Assembly (NCBI GenBank): GCA_946480475.1 | Contig: CAMLJM010000037.1 | Location: forward strand, 1 to 20,557 | DNA length: 20,557 nucleotides | Direction of reading: 5' to 3' | From: an uncultured Alphaproteobacteria bacterium | GTDB taxonomy: Bacteria > Pseudomonadota > Alphaproteobacteria > Micavibrionales > Micavibrionaceae | In this document: positions 7,325-15,737 of the stretch, piece by piece | Layout of the letters: each line of letters begins with the position of its first letter | How positions within the stretch are numbered: the first letter of the stretch is position 1 | Made by a program: the position numbers and the translations under genes | The notes under the pieces: generated by a model | Databases searched by the model: none | Told to the model about the DNA's origin: nothing | Seen by the model: only the letters and a program-made list of their open reading frames with translations

Positions 7325-8599
7325 TTAGTGCTCATGTTCCGCTTCGGCTTTGCCTAGTTCGGCTTTCAGCGTGAATGTATTGGAAACGGCGATTTGATCG
7401 CCGGGGTTAAGGCCTGATATGACCTCGACATGCTGGCTGTCTTCCCGGCCCGTCGTTACATCGCGCTTTTCAAATCCCTGCGGGGTGCGTACGAACACAG
7501 CAGGATTTCCATTAATCGATTGGATAGCGTCCTTGGGAACGATCAAATCTGCGACTTGCGCTGATGTTGCAATCGCGGCATTGGCAAATTCACCGGGCCG
7601 CCATGCGCCATCCTTGTTATCCAGTTCGATAATGGCCTTGGCGGAACGGGTTTCGGGGTCAATCGCAGGGCTGACGAAGATCAGCTTCCCCTGCGTCTTG
7701 CTGCTGCCCGTGACATTGGCTGTTTGGCCTTCTTTCACAAACGGCAAATCAGCGGGGGCAATCGCAGTTTCAACCCAGACTACGCTCAAATCAGCAATCG
7801 TGAAGGCTGTATGCGCGGTATCGACATATTCGCCTAAGGTTAGTTCACGTCCGATGACACGACCCGCCAAGGGGGAACGGATTTCATGAAACCGCAACGT
7901 TTCGGCTACATCAGCCTTGTCATAGGCTTTGATCATGTCTTCGTCATGACCTAGTGCATGAAGTTTTTGGTGGCTTAAGTCCATACGGATTTTGGCTTCC
8001 TGATGCGCATTCCTGGCATTCAGGTAATCTTGTTCTGCCGTGATCTTCTTTTCCCATAGACCTTTTTCACGGTTGAATGTCGTGCGGGCCAGTTCTTCGG
8101 AACGTTTCGCAGCCAGGTAATCGGCCACGGCTTCCGCCATCTCGCGGCTTTCGATCAGGGCCAGTATTTCCCCCTTTTCAACTGTATCGCCCAGATTTTT
8201 GCGGGCTGCGGTCACGACACCTTCGGCCTTGGGGACTATCTGCGCCATGCGGTCGGCAGCGGCAACGATTTTGCTGGGTACTGCTACTTCACGGGCCAAG
8301 GTGCTGGAACCAGCGGCAGCGACTTTAATTCCCGCAGCGGTAATTTGTTCTGCACTAAGGGCGATTACACCTTCGGCATGTTCTTCTCCGCCATGCCCAT
8401 GTTCGTCTTCATGACCGTGCCCGTGTTGTTCCTCTTTGCCATCATCATGTTTGTCTTCATTTTCTTCATGACCATGATCATGGCCGTGCTCATCAGCGGC
8501 ATAGCTGGGGGCAGGGATAAGGCCCCATCCCGCCATTCCTGATAAAGCAATAACGGCAATGCCAGCCAGCAACAGTGTTTTGGTTTGTGGTCTAATCAT
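7325..8599 (-). CDS. czcB: RND periplasmic adaptor (membrane fusion protein), CzcB-type
   Basis: 424 residues from the ATG at 8599. The start overlaps the czcC stop by 8 bases and has AAGG tracts upstream; the frame is open to 8632 but the signal peptide (LLLAGIAVIALSGMAG ... SYAAD) begins here. Residues about 38-75 form a His/Asp/Glu-rich segment (HGHDHGH, HDDGKEEQHGHGHEDEHGHG) that should bind metal in the periplasm, as in CzcB/CnrB-type adaptors. It is followed by EGVIALSAEQITAAGI and the barrel/coiled-coil hairpin of the HlyD family. It bridges CzcA and CzcC. The second gene of the czcCBA operon. Confidence 0.94.
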   Translation of the reverse strand: MIRPQTKTLLLAGIAVIALSGMAGWGLIPAPSYAADEHGHDHGHEENEDKHDDGKEEQHGHGHEDEHGHGGEEHAEGVIALSAEQITAAGIKVAAAGSSTLAREVAVPSKIVAAADRMAQIVPKAEGVVTAARKNLGDTVEKGEILALIESREMAEAVADYLAAKRSEELARTTFNREKGLWEKKITAEQDYLNARNAHQEAKIRMDLSHQKLHALGHDEDMIKAYDKADVAETLRFHEIRSPLAGRVIGRELTLGEYVDTAHTAFTIADLSVVWVETAIAPADLPFVKEGQTANVTGSSKTQGKLIFVSPAIDPETRSAKAIIELDNKDGAWRPGEFANAAIATSAQVADLIVPKDAIQSINGNPAVFVRTPQGFEKRDVTTGREDSQHVEVISGLNPGDQIAVSNTFTLKAELGKAEAEHEH

Positions 8600-9878
8600 G
8601 GCCTTGTTCCTTTGAAGAATGTTGTTCGGCATGGATGGCTGTCATGCGTTCGATGACAGCCCGTCCACGGTGATAATCCAGAATGGCGGTGTTGAATTGC
8701 CTGCGCGTATCGAAAAGCGTGCGCTGGGCATCCAGAACTTCGAGGTAGTCGAATTTTCCGGCTTCATAGCCTTCACGGGCAAAGTAGAAGGCTTCTTCTG
8801 CACCCGGTAATACAGTGGCTTCCAGCGTAACAGCCTCATTATAGGCATTCGCAAGGTTGCTATAGGCATCGGTCAGGGCTGTATCAAGTGAAAGCTGTAC
8901 GCCGTGCTGATCCAGCTTTGCAGCGTTGAGTTCATATCCAGCCCGTTTAATACCCGCACGGTTTACATTGAAGACGGGGATAGGGAATGAAACACCGGCC
9001 ACGAAAGCTTGTGCGTCATCTTCACGTATATCTTTGACCCCGACATTGAACGTGGGATCGGGAACGATGCTTGCCTTTTCCAGTGATAATCCGGCTTCGG
9101 CCTGATGAACATCGGCTTCCAGGCTTTTGGCATCCGGCGTTTGCAAAAGACGGGCACGATAGCTGTCCAGAGATTCCGGTGCGGTGAGGGCAGGAAGGCT
9201 ATCTATATCAACACTGAAATCCCCGGCACTACCACCCATGAGTGCGAATAAGGTCTGCTTCTTCGCATACAGGTTACGATGGGCGCGTTCTAATGCGATC
9301 CCACTGGCCGAACGTGCGATTTCAGCCTTGTTTTTTTGTATCGGCGGTACTTTCCCGGCATCGACCTTGGCGGTAACGCTATCGCGCACTTCTGTCGCCA
9401 GATCATGTTCTTCCGTAAGGATGGCCACTTCCTGCTGGGCGGTTGCCATTTCGGTGTAGGCAATTGTTATATCCCGTATCAGATCAAGGCGTGCGGCGTC
9501 GCGGGTATAATGGCTTTTAACCCCGGCAGCATCAGCGGCTTTTACGCGGTTGCCACGTTTACCCGGCAGTTCGACAAGCTGTGAAACGCCGTAAGTGATT
9601 TCAGCATCATCCAGCCCGTCATAATCGCCATAGATGTTTTCGGCTTCAACCGAGAGTTCTGGATTGGGTAATGCCCCGGCCTGTGAACGGCTGGCAGTGG
9701 CAGCATCAGCCCTTGCCGAAAATGCGGCCAGCACGGGGGAATTTTCCAGTGCTGATGTAATAGCCTGATCCAGTTTAAGAACCGTAGGGGCGGTTTCCTG
9801 CGCGTAAGCAGGTATTGCGGATACGGTCAGCGCCAGCACCGCGAGTGCGGGGCGCATAAACCCGTCGAATATAGTCAT
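8592..9878 (-). CDS. czcC: Outer-membrane efflux channel, CzcC-type (TolC superfamily)
   Basis: 428 residues from the ATG at 9878, which has GGAG nine bases upstream; the frame stays open to 9923 but that start would bury the signal peptide. The signal peptide ends at AYA (about residue 26). Two OEP-like repeats follow, each with long coiled-coil helices; family hallmarks include LDQAITSALENSPVLAAF near the N-terminus and GYEAGKFDYLEVLDAQRTLFDTR near the C-terminus. It forms the outer-membrane exit duct of the CzcCBA pump. First gene of the efflux operon, 99 bases after the small secreted leader gene. Confidence 0.94.
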   Translation of the reverse strand: MTIFDGFMRPALAVLALTVSAIPAYAQETAPTVLKLDQAITSALENSPVLAAFSARADAATASRSQAGALPNPELSVEAENIYGDYDGLDDAEITYGVSQLVELPGKRGNRVKAADAAGVKSHYTRDAARLDLIRDITIAYTEMATAQQEVAILTEEHDLATEVRDSVTAKVDAGKVPPIQKNKAEIARSASGIALERAHRNLYAKKQTLFALMGGSAGDFSVDIDSLPALTAPESLDSYRARLLQTPDAKSLEADVHQAEAGLSLEKASIVPDPTFNVGVKDIREDDAQAFVAGVSFPIPVFNVNRAGIKRAGYELNAAKLDQHGVQLSLDTALTDAYSNLANAYNEAVTLEATVLPGAEEAFYFAREGYEAGKFDYLEVLDAQRTLFDTRRQFNTAILDYHRGRAVIERMTAIHAEQHSSKEQGHD

Positions 9879-9921
9879 GGTACAAGACTCCTTGTTTGCT
9901 GAAATGCGCGTAAAGCGGCGC

Positions 9922-9939
9922 ACCGCCCTTAGGGGCGGT
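9922..9939 (-). other. GC-rich hairpin between the leader gene and czcC
   Basis: Arms ACCGCCC (9922-9928) and GGGCGGT (9933-9939) with a 4-base loop form a stable stem in the 99-base gap before czcC. On the minus strand no T-run follows, so it is not a normal intrinsic terminator. It could pause transcription, protect or process the mRNA, or be an operator. Confidence 0.4.
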
Positions 9940-9977
9940 TACGGAATAAGGGCCATGCGGCTCAAATCCCGTTTAGG

Positions 9978-10322
9978 TCAAACAAGGATTTTTGGGGGGC
10001 GTAAAAGCGAGAAGGCAAAATGATCGCTGTATCCATCAGCAGGCACTGGATGATGCAATCTTGCCTGTGGCGGATAGTTTACTGAATAGTCAGGTAGCCC
10101 TGCGGCATGGGATGAACAGCAATGATGGCAATCCAAGCACACGCCTTTATCAGACTGATGCTGATCAGAATCGTGATCTGATGCTTGGTTGTCATGATAA
10201 TCTGCGCAATCGGTCTTTTCGATAGCGGCTGATCCGCAGGAATCCCCAGCAAAGGCATGCGCGGCGGCTGAATAGCCGCTGAAGCCGATGGCAAGAATGA
10301 GTGTCAGGATCAGGATACGCAT
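9978..10322 (-). CDS. Small secreted His/Cys protein upstream of czcCBA, CopL/DUF2946-like
   Basis: 114 residues from the ATG at 10322; a GTG two codons earlier is possible. A signal peptide (MRILILTLILAIGFSGYSAAAHAFA) is followed by a His/Asp/Cys-rich segment (DYHDNQASDHDSDQHQ, CLDCHHCCSSH), a Pro-rich linker and a conserved-looking FSLLRPPKILV end. It is a paralogue of 1815-2168 (same signal end and RPP tail). Its place directly upstream of czcC suggests a periplasmic metal-binding or leader role like CopL-type proteins. TATATA ends about 8 bases before the ATG, so transcription may start at or near the start codon; no good -35 box is visible. Confidence 0.7.
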   Translation of the reverse strand: MRILILTLILAIGFSGYSAAAHAFAGDSCGSAAIEKTDCADYHDNQASDHDSDQHQSDKGVCLDCHHCCSSHAAGLPDYSVNYPPQARLHHPVPADGYSDHFAFSLLRPPKILV

Positions 10323-10378
10323 GGGCACTTATATAACACGAACCGGAGAAATGAAAAACCCGGCATAAGCCAAGAATT

Positions 10379-10440
10379 TAAATGGCGGCAATAAGGATTT
10401 GAACCCAGAAATTAAAAACGCAATAAATTCAACTAGATAT
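10379..10440 (-). other. Degenerate second copy of the tRNA-fragment attachment-like site
   Basis: The plus strand TTTGAACCC core and TGGCGGC end mirror the site at 1222-1288, followed by a conserved AT-rich stretch containing CAATAAATTCAA and TAGATAT in the same orientation. On the minus strand it reads as a tRNA 3' end (TTCAAAT loop ... GCCGCCA), but two bases too short to be functional. By eye roughly three quarters to four fifths of positions match the first copy. The two copies bracket the metal-resistance block. The rest of the 10329-10573 gap holds no gene. Confidence 0.65.
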
Positions 10441-10573
10441 CAAATTTCTCGATATGTCTTAACCTGCGCAATGTTCGTCTGGTGATGTGAATATTTTCAG
10501 ACTAAAATATAGCCATATCAAACATTTTAACCTGCCCAATAAAACCGACTTGAAGGGCTAAGGGAGCGCACAC

Positions 10574-11155
10574 ATGAATCAGCCGTGGAAAATACTGGGT
10601 AAGCCGGAGGATATTGATGTTGTTAGCCCAGAAGGACAAGTCAGATGCAGTGTAAAAGGTTATTTCTCGCCCAACAGCATTATTGTCGATGACCTGAAGG
10701 CCGATATAGAAATTGGCGATGAGATACGCCGTATTCTACCAAACGGGAAAGAAGAAGTCTTTATTGTCCAAGACCCAGCTTATCACGGTGATACGCCGTT
10801 TGGTTCATTTTATGATGTTAGCGTTTCCAAGCGGGGTGCTTTCCCCAAAAGGACAGGCGGGCATTATAATATCAACGTCAACGGTGTGAATGCGCGGGTG
10901 AACATCAATTCGAATGATCTTTCATCGAATATTGTTTCAAATGAAACTGTCTTTACTGAATTGAAGGCATGCTTGTCCAAGGTTAGCGCAGAAGATCGCG
11001 CTGTGCTTTATAAGGCGATTGACGAAATGGAACGTGCCGAGGATCAGAATGGCTTCCTTAAGGGCTATAATGCCTTTATTTCGTCCGCTGCAAACCATAT
11101 GACTCTTATCGCACCGATGATACCGGCGCTAGCTGATATACTTAAACGGTTATAG
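10574..11155 (+). CDS. Hypothetical protein with beta-rich N-domain and Asn-rich motif
   Basis: 193 residues; the ATG has AGGGAG eight bases upstream. Not assigned to a family. Residues 1-95 look like beta strands. Residues about 96-125 hold an Asn/Ser/Val-rich stretch (YNINVNGVNARVNINS then NDLSSNIV) that looks like one or two turns of a beta repeat. The remainder is helical (ELKACLSKVSAEDRAVLYKAIDEME) and ends with a mildly hydrophobic helix (MTLIAPMIPALADILKRL). I recall similar NxRVNINSxDxSxN linkers in bacterial accessory-region proteins joining sensor and effector parts, but cannot prove a link. It starts a run of four plus-strand genes, with only 13 bases to the next. Confidence 0.75.
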   Translation: MNQPWKILGKPEDIDVVSPEGQVRCSVKGYFSPNSIIVDDLKADIEIGDEIRRILPNGKEEVFIVQDPAYHGDTPFGSFYDVSVSKRGAFPKRTGGHYNINVNGVNARVNINSNDLSSNIVSNETVFTELKACLSKVSAEDRAVLYKAIDEMERAEDQNGFLKGYNAFISSAANHMTLIAPMIPALADILKRL

Positions 11156-11168
11156 TTAGTTCGAAGCG

Positions 11169-12086
11169 ATGAGAATGAAGAATATTGATAAAATTTCAAT
11201 TTTCCTAATCATAGGCGCATCAATCCTGGCTACGATTGGGTGGCCTACCGTTTTAGGGATATCCCTTACTGATGCCGGAAAGCAGGCTTTACCCTTTCTG
11301 AACACTACTTTCGTTATTACTGCTTTCAGTACCTTGGTAGCTGCGTACGCAGGTGCCTATGGTGCCCATGCAATCGCAAGAAAAGACAGAATTCGTGATG
11401 CCCTTCTTCAGGAAGTTCGAAGTATTAATGTGGCGATTACAGTTGCATTTGGTATCTGTAATGCGTTTCTAAGTCTTAAAGAACAGCACGTCAAAAAGCT
11501 AAAGGAAGATTTTGATAACGATAGGGCGGCAATTGTTGCGATATTACAAGCGCCACGGCCACCCGGTGCGCCATATATCGAAATAACCTTTCGTGCAAAC
11601 TTTCTGTTCTTGCAGCCTTTATCAGTTCCGACGGATGTGCTTAGTGCCCAAGTCTTTGAAAAGATATCGGTAGGAAGCAGGACGCTTTCATTGGTAACTA
11701 TGCTACAGCAGACTATCCATGCTTTGAATGACGGTATTCAACAGCGAAATGAACTAATCACGAAGTATCAAGAAAACAGGCCACAGAATCAAGGTGATTA
11801 CGATTTGGTCTGGCCTTATTTTGGGTTACGCGATCCTAATGGGCATGAAGACAATTCATATCCTTCAATTCTTGAAGCTATCTATCGTTATACAGATGAT
11901 TGTATTTATTACAGCCATCGTTTATGCGAAGACCTTCACGAGTATGGCGAATTGCTTAAGAACAAGTTGGGTGAAGGTGCGCCAAGAATCATTAAGCCTG
12001 ATTTTTCTATAGTAGAAGATGGTCTTATGCCTAACACCCAAGACTACATTGACTGGGAAAAGGCATTTATTAAACCACCTACTTAA
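11169..12086 (+). CDS. Hypothetical two-TM membrane protein with large soluble domain
   Basis: 305 residues, no family recognised. Two predicted transmembrane helices (about residues 10-31 and 46-70) are followed by a basic segment (ARKDRIRD) and a mainly helical soluble region likely in the cytoplasm, including a predicted coiled-coil stretch (KEQHVKKLKEDFDNDRAAI) and a long helical bundle toward the C-terminus. Several adjacent aromatic residues (DLVWPYFGLRDPNG) are notable. It follows the previous gene by 13 bases, suggesting co-transcription. The start could be 11169 or the ATG two codons later; neither has a strong Shine-Dalgarno. The function is unknown. Confidence 0.7.
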   Translation: MRMKNIDKISIFLIIGASILATIGWPTVLGISLTDAGKQALPFLNTTFVITAFSTLVAAYAGAYGAHAIARKDRIRDALLQEVRSINVAITVAFGICNAFLSLKEQHVKKLKEDFDNDRAAIVAILQAPRPPGAPYIEITFRANFLFLQPLSVPTDVLSAQVFEKISVGSRTLSLVTMLQQTIHALNDGIQQRNELITKYQENRPQNQGDYDLVWPYFGLRDPNGHEDNSYPSILEAIYRYTDDCIYYSHRLCEDLHEYGELLKNKLGEGAPRIIKPDFSIVEDGLMPNTQDYIDWEKAFIKPPT

Positions 12087-12135
12087 TGAATGCTAGGAAA
12101 GATAAATAGAGAATAGAACAATTTCGGGGAATGTT

Positions 12136-12666
12136 ATGCAGAACAATCAAATGCAAGGCAACATACAAAAGATTATGTCGGAAGCCTTGGAGCGTCAGCT
12201 TGAAGATCAAGTTGAAAAAGAAATCGAAATTAGGATTCGTATTATTTCCGCTGCGTATGATAAGGCCAGTGCCTACGCGAATATAATCATCTTGGCTGGT
12301 TACGCCGCAATCTTCACAACATGGTCACTTACCAAGGACTATCTGCCTGAAAATGCGGCCATGACCATTGCCATGATGATAGGCCTATCGCTTTTCGTCT
12401 TTTGCGGCTGGGAAGTTTTCAAAATGATTCATAACGGGAATGAATTAAACGCTACTGCCAAAATTCTAGTCAAAGGTTTGCCGCCTAAGCAGTTTGCCAG
12501 TGAAATAAAAAAGTTAGAAATAGAGCATCAAAAGCAAGCTATGCGGATGTGTCAATGGTGGTACGGAATTCTGGCTGTTACAGTCAGTCTAGGTTTTGGT
12601 GGTGCTTTAATCCTATTCTATAACTTTGCTGCAAATTTATTGGCGCTTCCATTTTGGCCGCAATAG
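12136..12666 (+). CDS. Hypothetical three-TM membrane protein
   Basis: 176 residues, no family recognised. The ATG is preceded by GGGGA with good spacing. A charged amphipathic helix (residues about 10-40, ERQLEDQVEKEIEIRIRI) precedes three predicted membrane helices (about 46-66, 75-97 and 141-165); a basic cytoplasmic-type loop with KGLPPKQFASEIKKLEIEHQ lies between the second and third. The gap to the previous gene is 49 bases and it is probably part of the same operon. Small multi-helix proteins beside unknown soluble proteins can be pore-forming effectors, but nothing in the sequence proves that here. Confidence 0.7.
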   Translation: MQNNQMQGNIQKIMSEALERQLEDQVEKEIEIRIRIISAAYDKASAYANIIILAGYAAIFTTWSLTKDYLPENAAMTIAMMIGLSLFVFCGWEVFKMIHNGNELNATAKILVKGLPPKQFASEIKKLEIEHQKQAMRMCQWWYGILAVTVSLGFGGALILFYNFAANLLALPFWPQ

Positions 12667-12744
12667 ACAAGTTCTTGTAAAGCATGAAAGGTTTTTATAC
12701 GGGCTTGCTTTAATGGGTCGTCGCGAACACTTTACAAAAAATAA

Positions 12745-13386
12745 ATGGATTCTATAAAAATGGATTTACCTTCACTGGCTGGGGCATTGGATATCTTCAA
12801 AAAGCTACCTATATGGCTTCTGATCGCATTGGGTGCTGCACTACCAGCTTTATTATATTGTCCGTTATTTGATGGTCTACTGACAACGCAGCAAGAAAAA
12901 TGGGTTCTATTTTTTGAACTATTAATAGTGTTCACGCTTATCTGTCAGATAGGTAGCATACTGTTTTCTTGGTATTCAGAATCCCGTGTAGCACCAACAT
13001 TCCTTCTGACCCCCAATGAAGAACAGTCATTCTGGCATGTTGCTAGGCAAAACGATGGGTCTGATATGACTCAAATTGCGGTTAGATTTACTGCCACAAA
13101 TTTGACTAACGATACGCTTTATCTTTTAAGGGCCACAATTTCTAAGCCCAGAATATGGCGTGGTGCCATTAGCGAAATGGTTTTACTTAGGGCTTTGGAT
13201 AGGGATATTTATGGATCTGCGACATTGGGTCATTATTTGCCCGGCACGGCAGTATTACCCGGTTCCATCAGCTTCATGATTAAGGGAACGCCTAAAACTA
13301 AGTCTGATAATCTTGTGATTACAATTCGTGTGCAAGACGATAAGGGGAATAAATTTCCCACGACAATCAAATTGCGCAAAGTATAG
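12745..13386 (+). CDS. Hypothetical two-TM membrane protein with C-terminal beta domain
   Basis: 213 residues. N-terminal membrane helices at about 22-40 (PIWLLIALGAALPALLYCP) and 53-77, followed by a soluble region whose alternating pattern (TQIAVRFTATNLTNDTLYLLRATISKP ... LVITIRVQD) suggests an immunoglobulin-like beta sandwich. The general plan recalls SieB-like and other accessory membrane proteins of mobile elements, but I cannot assign a family. No clear Shine-Dalgarno is visible for the ATG at 12745; the second in-frame ATG at 12760 is an alternative. The stop codon directly abuts the stop of the convergent DUF4238 gene, with no terminator between. Confidence 0.68.
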   Translation: MDSIKMDLPSLAGALDIFKKLPIWLLIALGAALPALLYCPLFDGLLTTQQEKWVLFFELLIVFTLICQIGSILFSWYSESRVAPTFLLTPNEEQSFWHVARQNDGSDMTQIAVRFTATNLTNDTLYLLRATISKPRIWRGAISEMVLLRALDRDIYGSATLGHYLPGTAVLPGSISFMIKGTPKTKSDNLVITIRVQDDKGNKFPTTIKLRKV

Positions 13387-14349
13387 CTATCCGGTTTTGT
13401 TTTTTCTTACCCTATGGCGTGTGATATTCACGTAGCCATCCCCAGTAGGCAAGCTATCGACTAGTGCAATTGCATTCCAATCCCTGTTTAATTTAACTAG
13501 TCTTGTAACCCAATCGGCTTCCTTGTTGTAAAAGACCTTCTCTTCAGCATGCCTGACTAGGCATTCGTTAAACCTGTACAAGAATTTTGCCTTTACCCTG
13601 CCATACTCAAGCGTTCCATGGGGCAATTCAGCAGCACGCCCTTGCCGTATCATATCTGATGAATCTAAGTTGGATCGCATTAGCAAAGCCATATCGGGAC
13701 GAAGTGGAATATAGGCCCATGGATCTACAACGGGCTTGCCGCCATCATAAAGGCAGAAAGGGTTATCACCTGTAAGAATGTTCCCACCCCTATCAAACAA
13801 AACTTTCCAGTCAGAATTACAAAAGGCAAAAGATAAGTTGTTTAGGGTGCTGATGTTTCTGGCATGCGCATATTCGGCATTAACCTTGACCTCAAAATCA
13901 TCGTTCATGATTTCAGAAATTCTGGCTTCGTTAAATTCCTTTGAGAATTTATCGTTATAGAACAGGCCCTGCGCTGCCATAACCTTGGCTGTTGACTTCA
14001 CTAGGCCAGCCAGATTGCCTTGGCTTTGTTTTAAGGCTGTTGGTGTTCCAATGCGCAAGTATGAAAGATATGCCGCGATTTCATACCGTGTATCCGGATC
14101 GCACTGTCCTGCTTCCAGTCGCCGCAAATTATCGTTCCAGTTTTTTTCAAGCGGCGTAATAAACTGTTCCAATATTCGGGGATCGCTAAAAAAAGTATTA
14201 GTATTGCCATCCGGTACATAGCAGACAGACTTTGGCGACTTACGTTTACCGACGATTACTTGCCCTTTCTTATAGTAGGGGACAAGCAGTCCATCAGGGC
14301 CGCTGAAGTTATTTAGGTAAGTCTGTGCTACGTAATGATCGTTTGCCAT
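13387..14349 (-). CDS. DUF4238 family protein
   Basis: 320 residues. The N-terminus NDHYVAQTYLNNFS is the hallmark of DUF4238 (usual form HYVPQFYLRNF), and the helical middle, the LTGDNPFCLYDG stretch and the PLRPDMALLM segment fit the family plan. Function is not established; members occur in accessory regions and near defence genes. The start at 14349 lies 9 bases after an 18-bp palindrome (14359-14376), so palindrome-bound protein would cover the translation or transcription start. No good Shine-Dalgarno is seen. The gene is convergent with 12745-13386, their stop codons touching. Confidence 0.8.
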   Translation of the reverse strand: MANDHYVAQTYLNNFSGPDGLLVPYYKKGQVIVGKRKSPKSVCYVPDGNTNTFFSDPRILEQFITPLEKNWNDNLRRLEAGQCDPDTRYEIAAYLSYLRIGTPTALKQSQGNLAGLVKSTAKVMAAQGLFYNDKFSKEFNEARISEIMNDDFEVKVNAEYAHARNISTLNNLSFAFCNSDWKVLFDRGGNILTGDNPFCLYDGGKPVVDPWAYIPLRPDMALLMRSNLDSSDMIRQGRAAELPHGTLEYGRVKAKFLYRFNECLVRHAEEKVFYNKEADWVTRLVKLNRDWNAIALVDSLPTGDGYVNITRHRVRKNKTG

Positions 14350-14358
14350 TTCATACCA

Positions 14359-14376
14359 GTTGAACCCCGGTTCAAC
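14359..14376. repeat. 18-bp palindromic site C (GTTGAACC/CC/GGTTCAAC)
   Basis: Perfect 8-bp arms with a 2-base centre, upstream of the DUF4238 start. It shares its arms with sites at 17097 and 19571. It may be an operator or a recombinase/Rep-binding site. The rest of the gap 14350-14475 holds only a small GGATGA/TCATCC hairpin and no gene. Confidence 0.7.
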
Positions 14377-14475
14377 AGTTCCTATTTGTTTATGGCACGT
14401 TGGCCAAGCAGATAAGATTTATAGCCGCATCCTATGGATGAGTTCATCCGCTACGATCTATCCGACAAAGTAACG

Positions 14476-15711
14476 TTACTTCTTAACCCGTTCCATCATA
14501 AGTTCAAACCAATGCGGGGGTGCATGGTCTTCAGCGGAGCTTAAGTTGATAGGTTGGAATAGTGCGTTGAGAATCAATATGCGGTCATTTTCGGTTGCCT
14601 TGTTTTCCGACATCAAAGCTAGGAAGGTTTCCGTCATGATTTTGCGGTTGCGTGCGTCATGCATATGATTAAAATTCATCATGACATTCCGGGAAACCAT
14701 TCTAAGCGCCCATACTACCAAAAACGCCGGGAATGTTATTATGAAGAATACTGACCATTGGTTCCCGCCCAGCTCCTTCAGCATAGGGGTAACATTCGTA
14801 ATTAAATGCTGTAAGAATGTACCACTGAATAGAACTACGCAGACTGCGCTAGCTATGAAACATGTGCCCCATATATATGCTGCAAGTTGATGGTCATCGG
14901 CTTTCTTGTTCCAATAGGTAACGGGTATTTGTAACGAAAGTTCTTCGGTATACCGCCTCTTTATTTCCTTCAACGTCTGGATTTGCTTTTTGATTAGACC
15001 TTCTGATCGTTCATGCTTTTCACTTATCAGGGTTTCATATCGCGTGTGATTTTCTTCATTAAAATCAGCTATTCCCTTGACGATTCTTTCATACTCGTCC
15101 AACTGTCTATGCGTTTCGGATAGCGTGTCATTCAGCTGCTTTTTTACAGCTTCTAGTAAGGATTTTTCAGCTTCTGCGACCCCTGTAATATTGCTGTCGA
15201 ATAAATGAGATATTACTCCGGCCTTTGTTTGGTGAGCATGAAGTCGCTTCATGGTATTTGTTGGATATTTGACCCCATCCTTTATATGGCCTTCCGCATG
15301 CATATCAGGGTGCCATGATGAAAGAAGAAAAAGCGCAGTAATCGGGTCAGTGTTGGATAGATCAAGAATTTTTTGGCCGCGCGCTGATTGTGCCAATATA
15401 ACGCGCTTAATTCGGAATGCTTCTAGGATAGTACGCGCATCTGCCAAACTACTTACTGCATTTAGCTCCGCAGTAATTGAATTTATGGCAGGAAGTTGTT
15501 GGTTTTCTACTTCAGTAATCATCCTGCCAAGAAATGATTGAATATAGTTATCGTTAGTATTGCGGGACGCTTCGGCCTGCTTCGTAATAAAATCTTTCCA
15601 AGCCGTCGCTTCGTAAGCAAAGAACTTTCTTGCCTGTTCAAGACTTTTAAAAGTTACATCGCCAGAAAAAAGCTTGATTTCGATTCCATTTTTAGCGGCA
15701 TCATGATCCAT
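14476..15711 (-). CDS. DUF6161-like membrane protein
   Basis: 411 residues; GGGAG precedes the ATG with good spacing. The N-terminal part (EIKLFSGDVTFKSLEQARKFFAYE) looks like the short recognition domain of the DUF6161 family, followed by a helical region and a long predicted coiled coil (about 180-265). Two membrane helices follow (about 275-297 and 319-337), and the C-terminal helical tail (WALRMVSRNVMMNFNHMHDARNR, ETFLALMSENKATENDRILILNALFQP) matches my recollection of that family. Function unknown; the coiled-coil plus membrane plan suggests an oligomeric membrane sensor or effector. It begins 26 bases after the possible Rep gene and is likely co-transcribed with it. Confidence 0.72.
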   Translation of the reverse strand: MDHDAAKNGIEIKLFSGDVTFKSLEQARKFFAYEATAWKDFITKQAEASRNTNDNYIQSFLGRMITEVENQQLPAINSITAELNAVSSLADARTILEAFRIKRVILAQSARGQKILDLSNTDPITALFLLSSWHPDMHAEGHIKDGVKYPTNTMKRLHAHQTKAGVISHLFDSNITGVAEAEKSLLEAVKKQLNDTLSETHRQLDEYERIVKGIADFNEENHTRYETLISEKHERSEGLIKKQIQTLKEIKRRYTEELSLQIPVTYWNKKADDHQLAAYIWGTCFIASAVCVVLFSGTFLQHLITNVTPMLKELGGNQWSVFFIITFPAFLVVWALRMVSRNVMMNFNHMHDARNRKIMTETFLALMSENKATENDRILILNALFQPINLSSAEDHAPPHWFELMMERVKK

Positions 15712-15737
15712 TCATATCTCCCATTCTAAAAGTAGTT

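Noticed and set aside
9879..9977. Intrinsic terminator between the leader gene and czcC
   Set aside because: The hairpin at 9922-9939 is strong but no T-run follows on the minus strand, so it is listed only as a hairpin.
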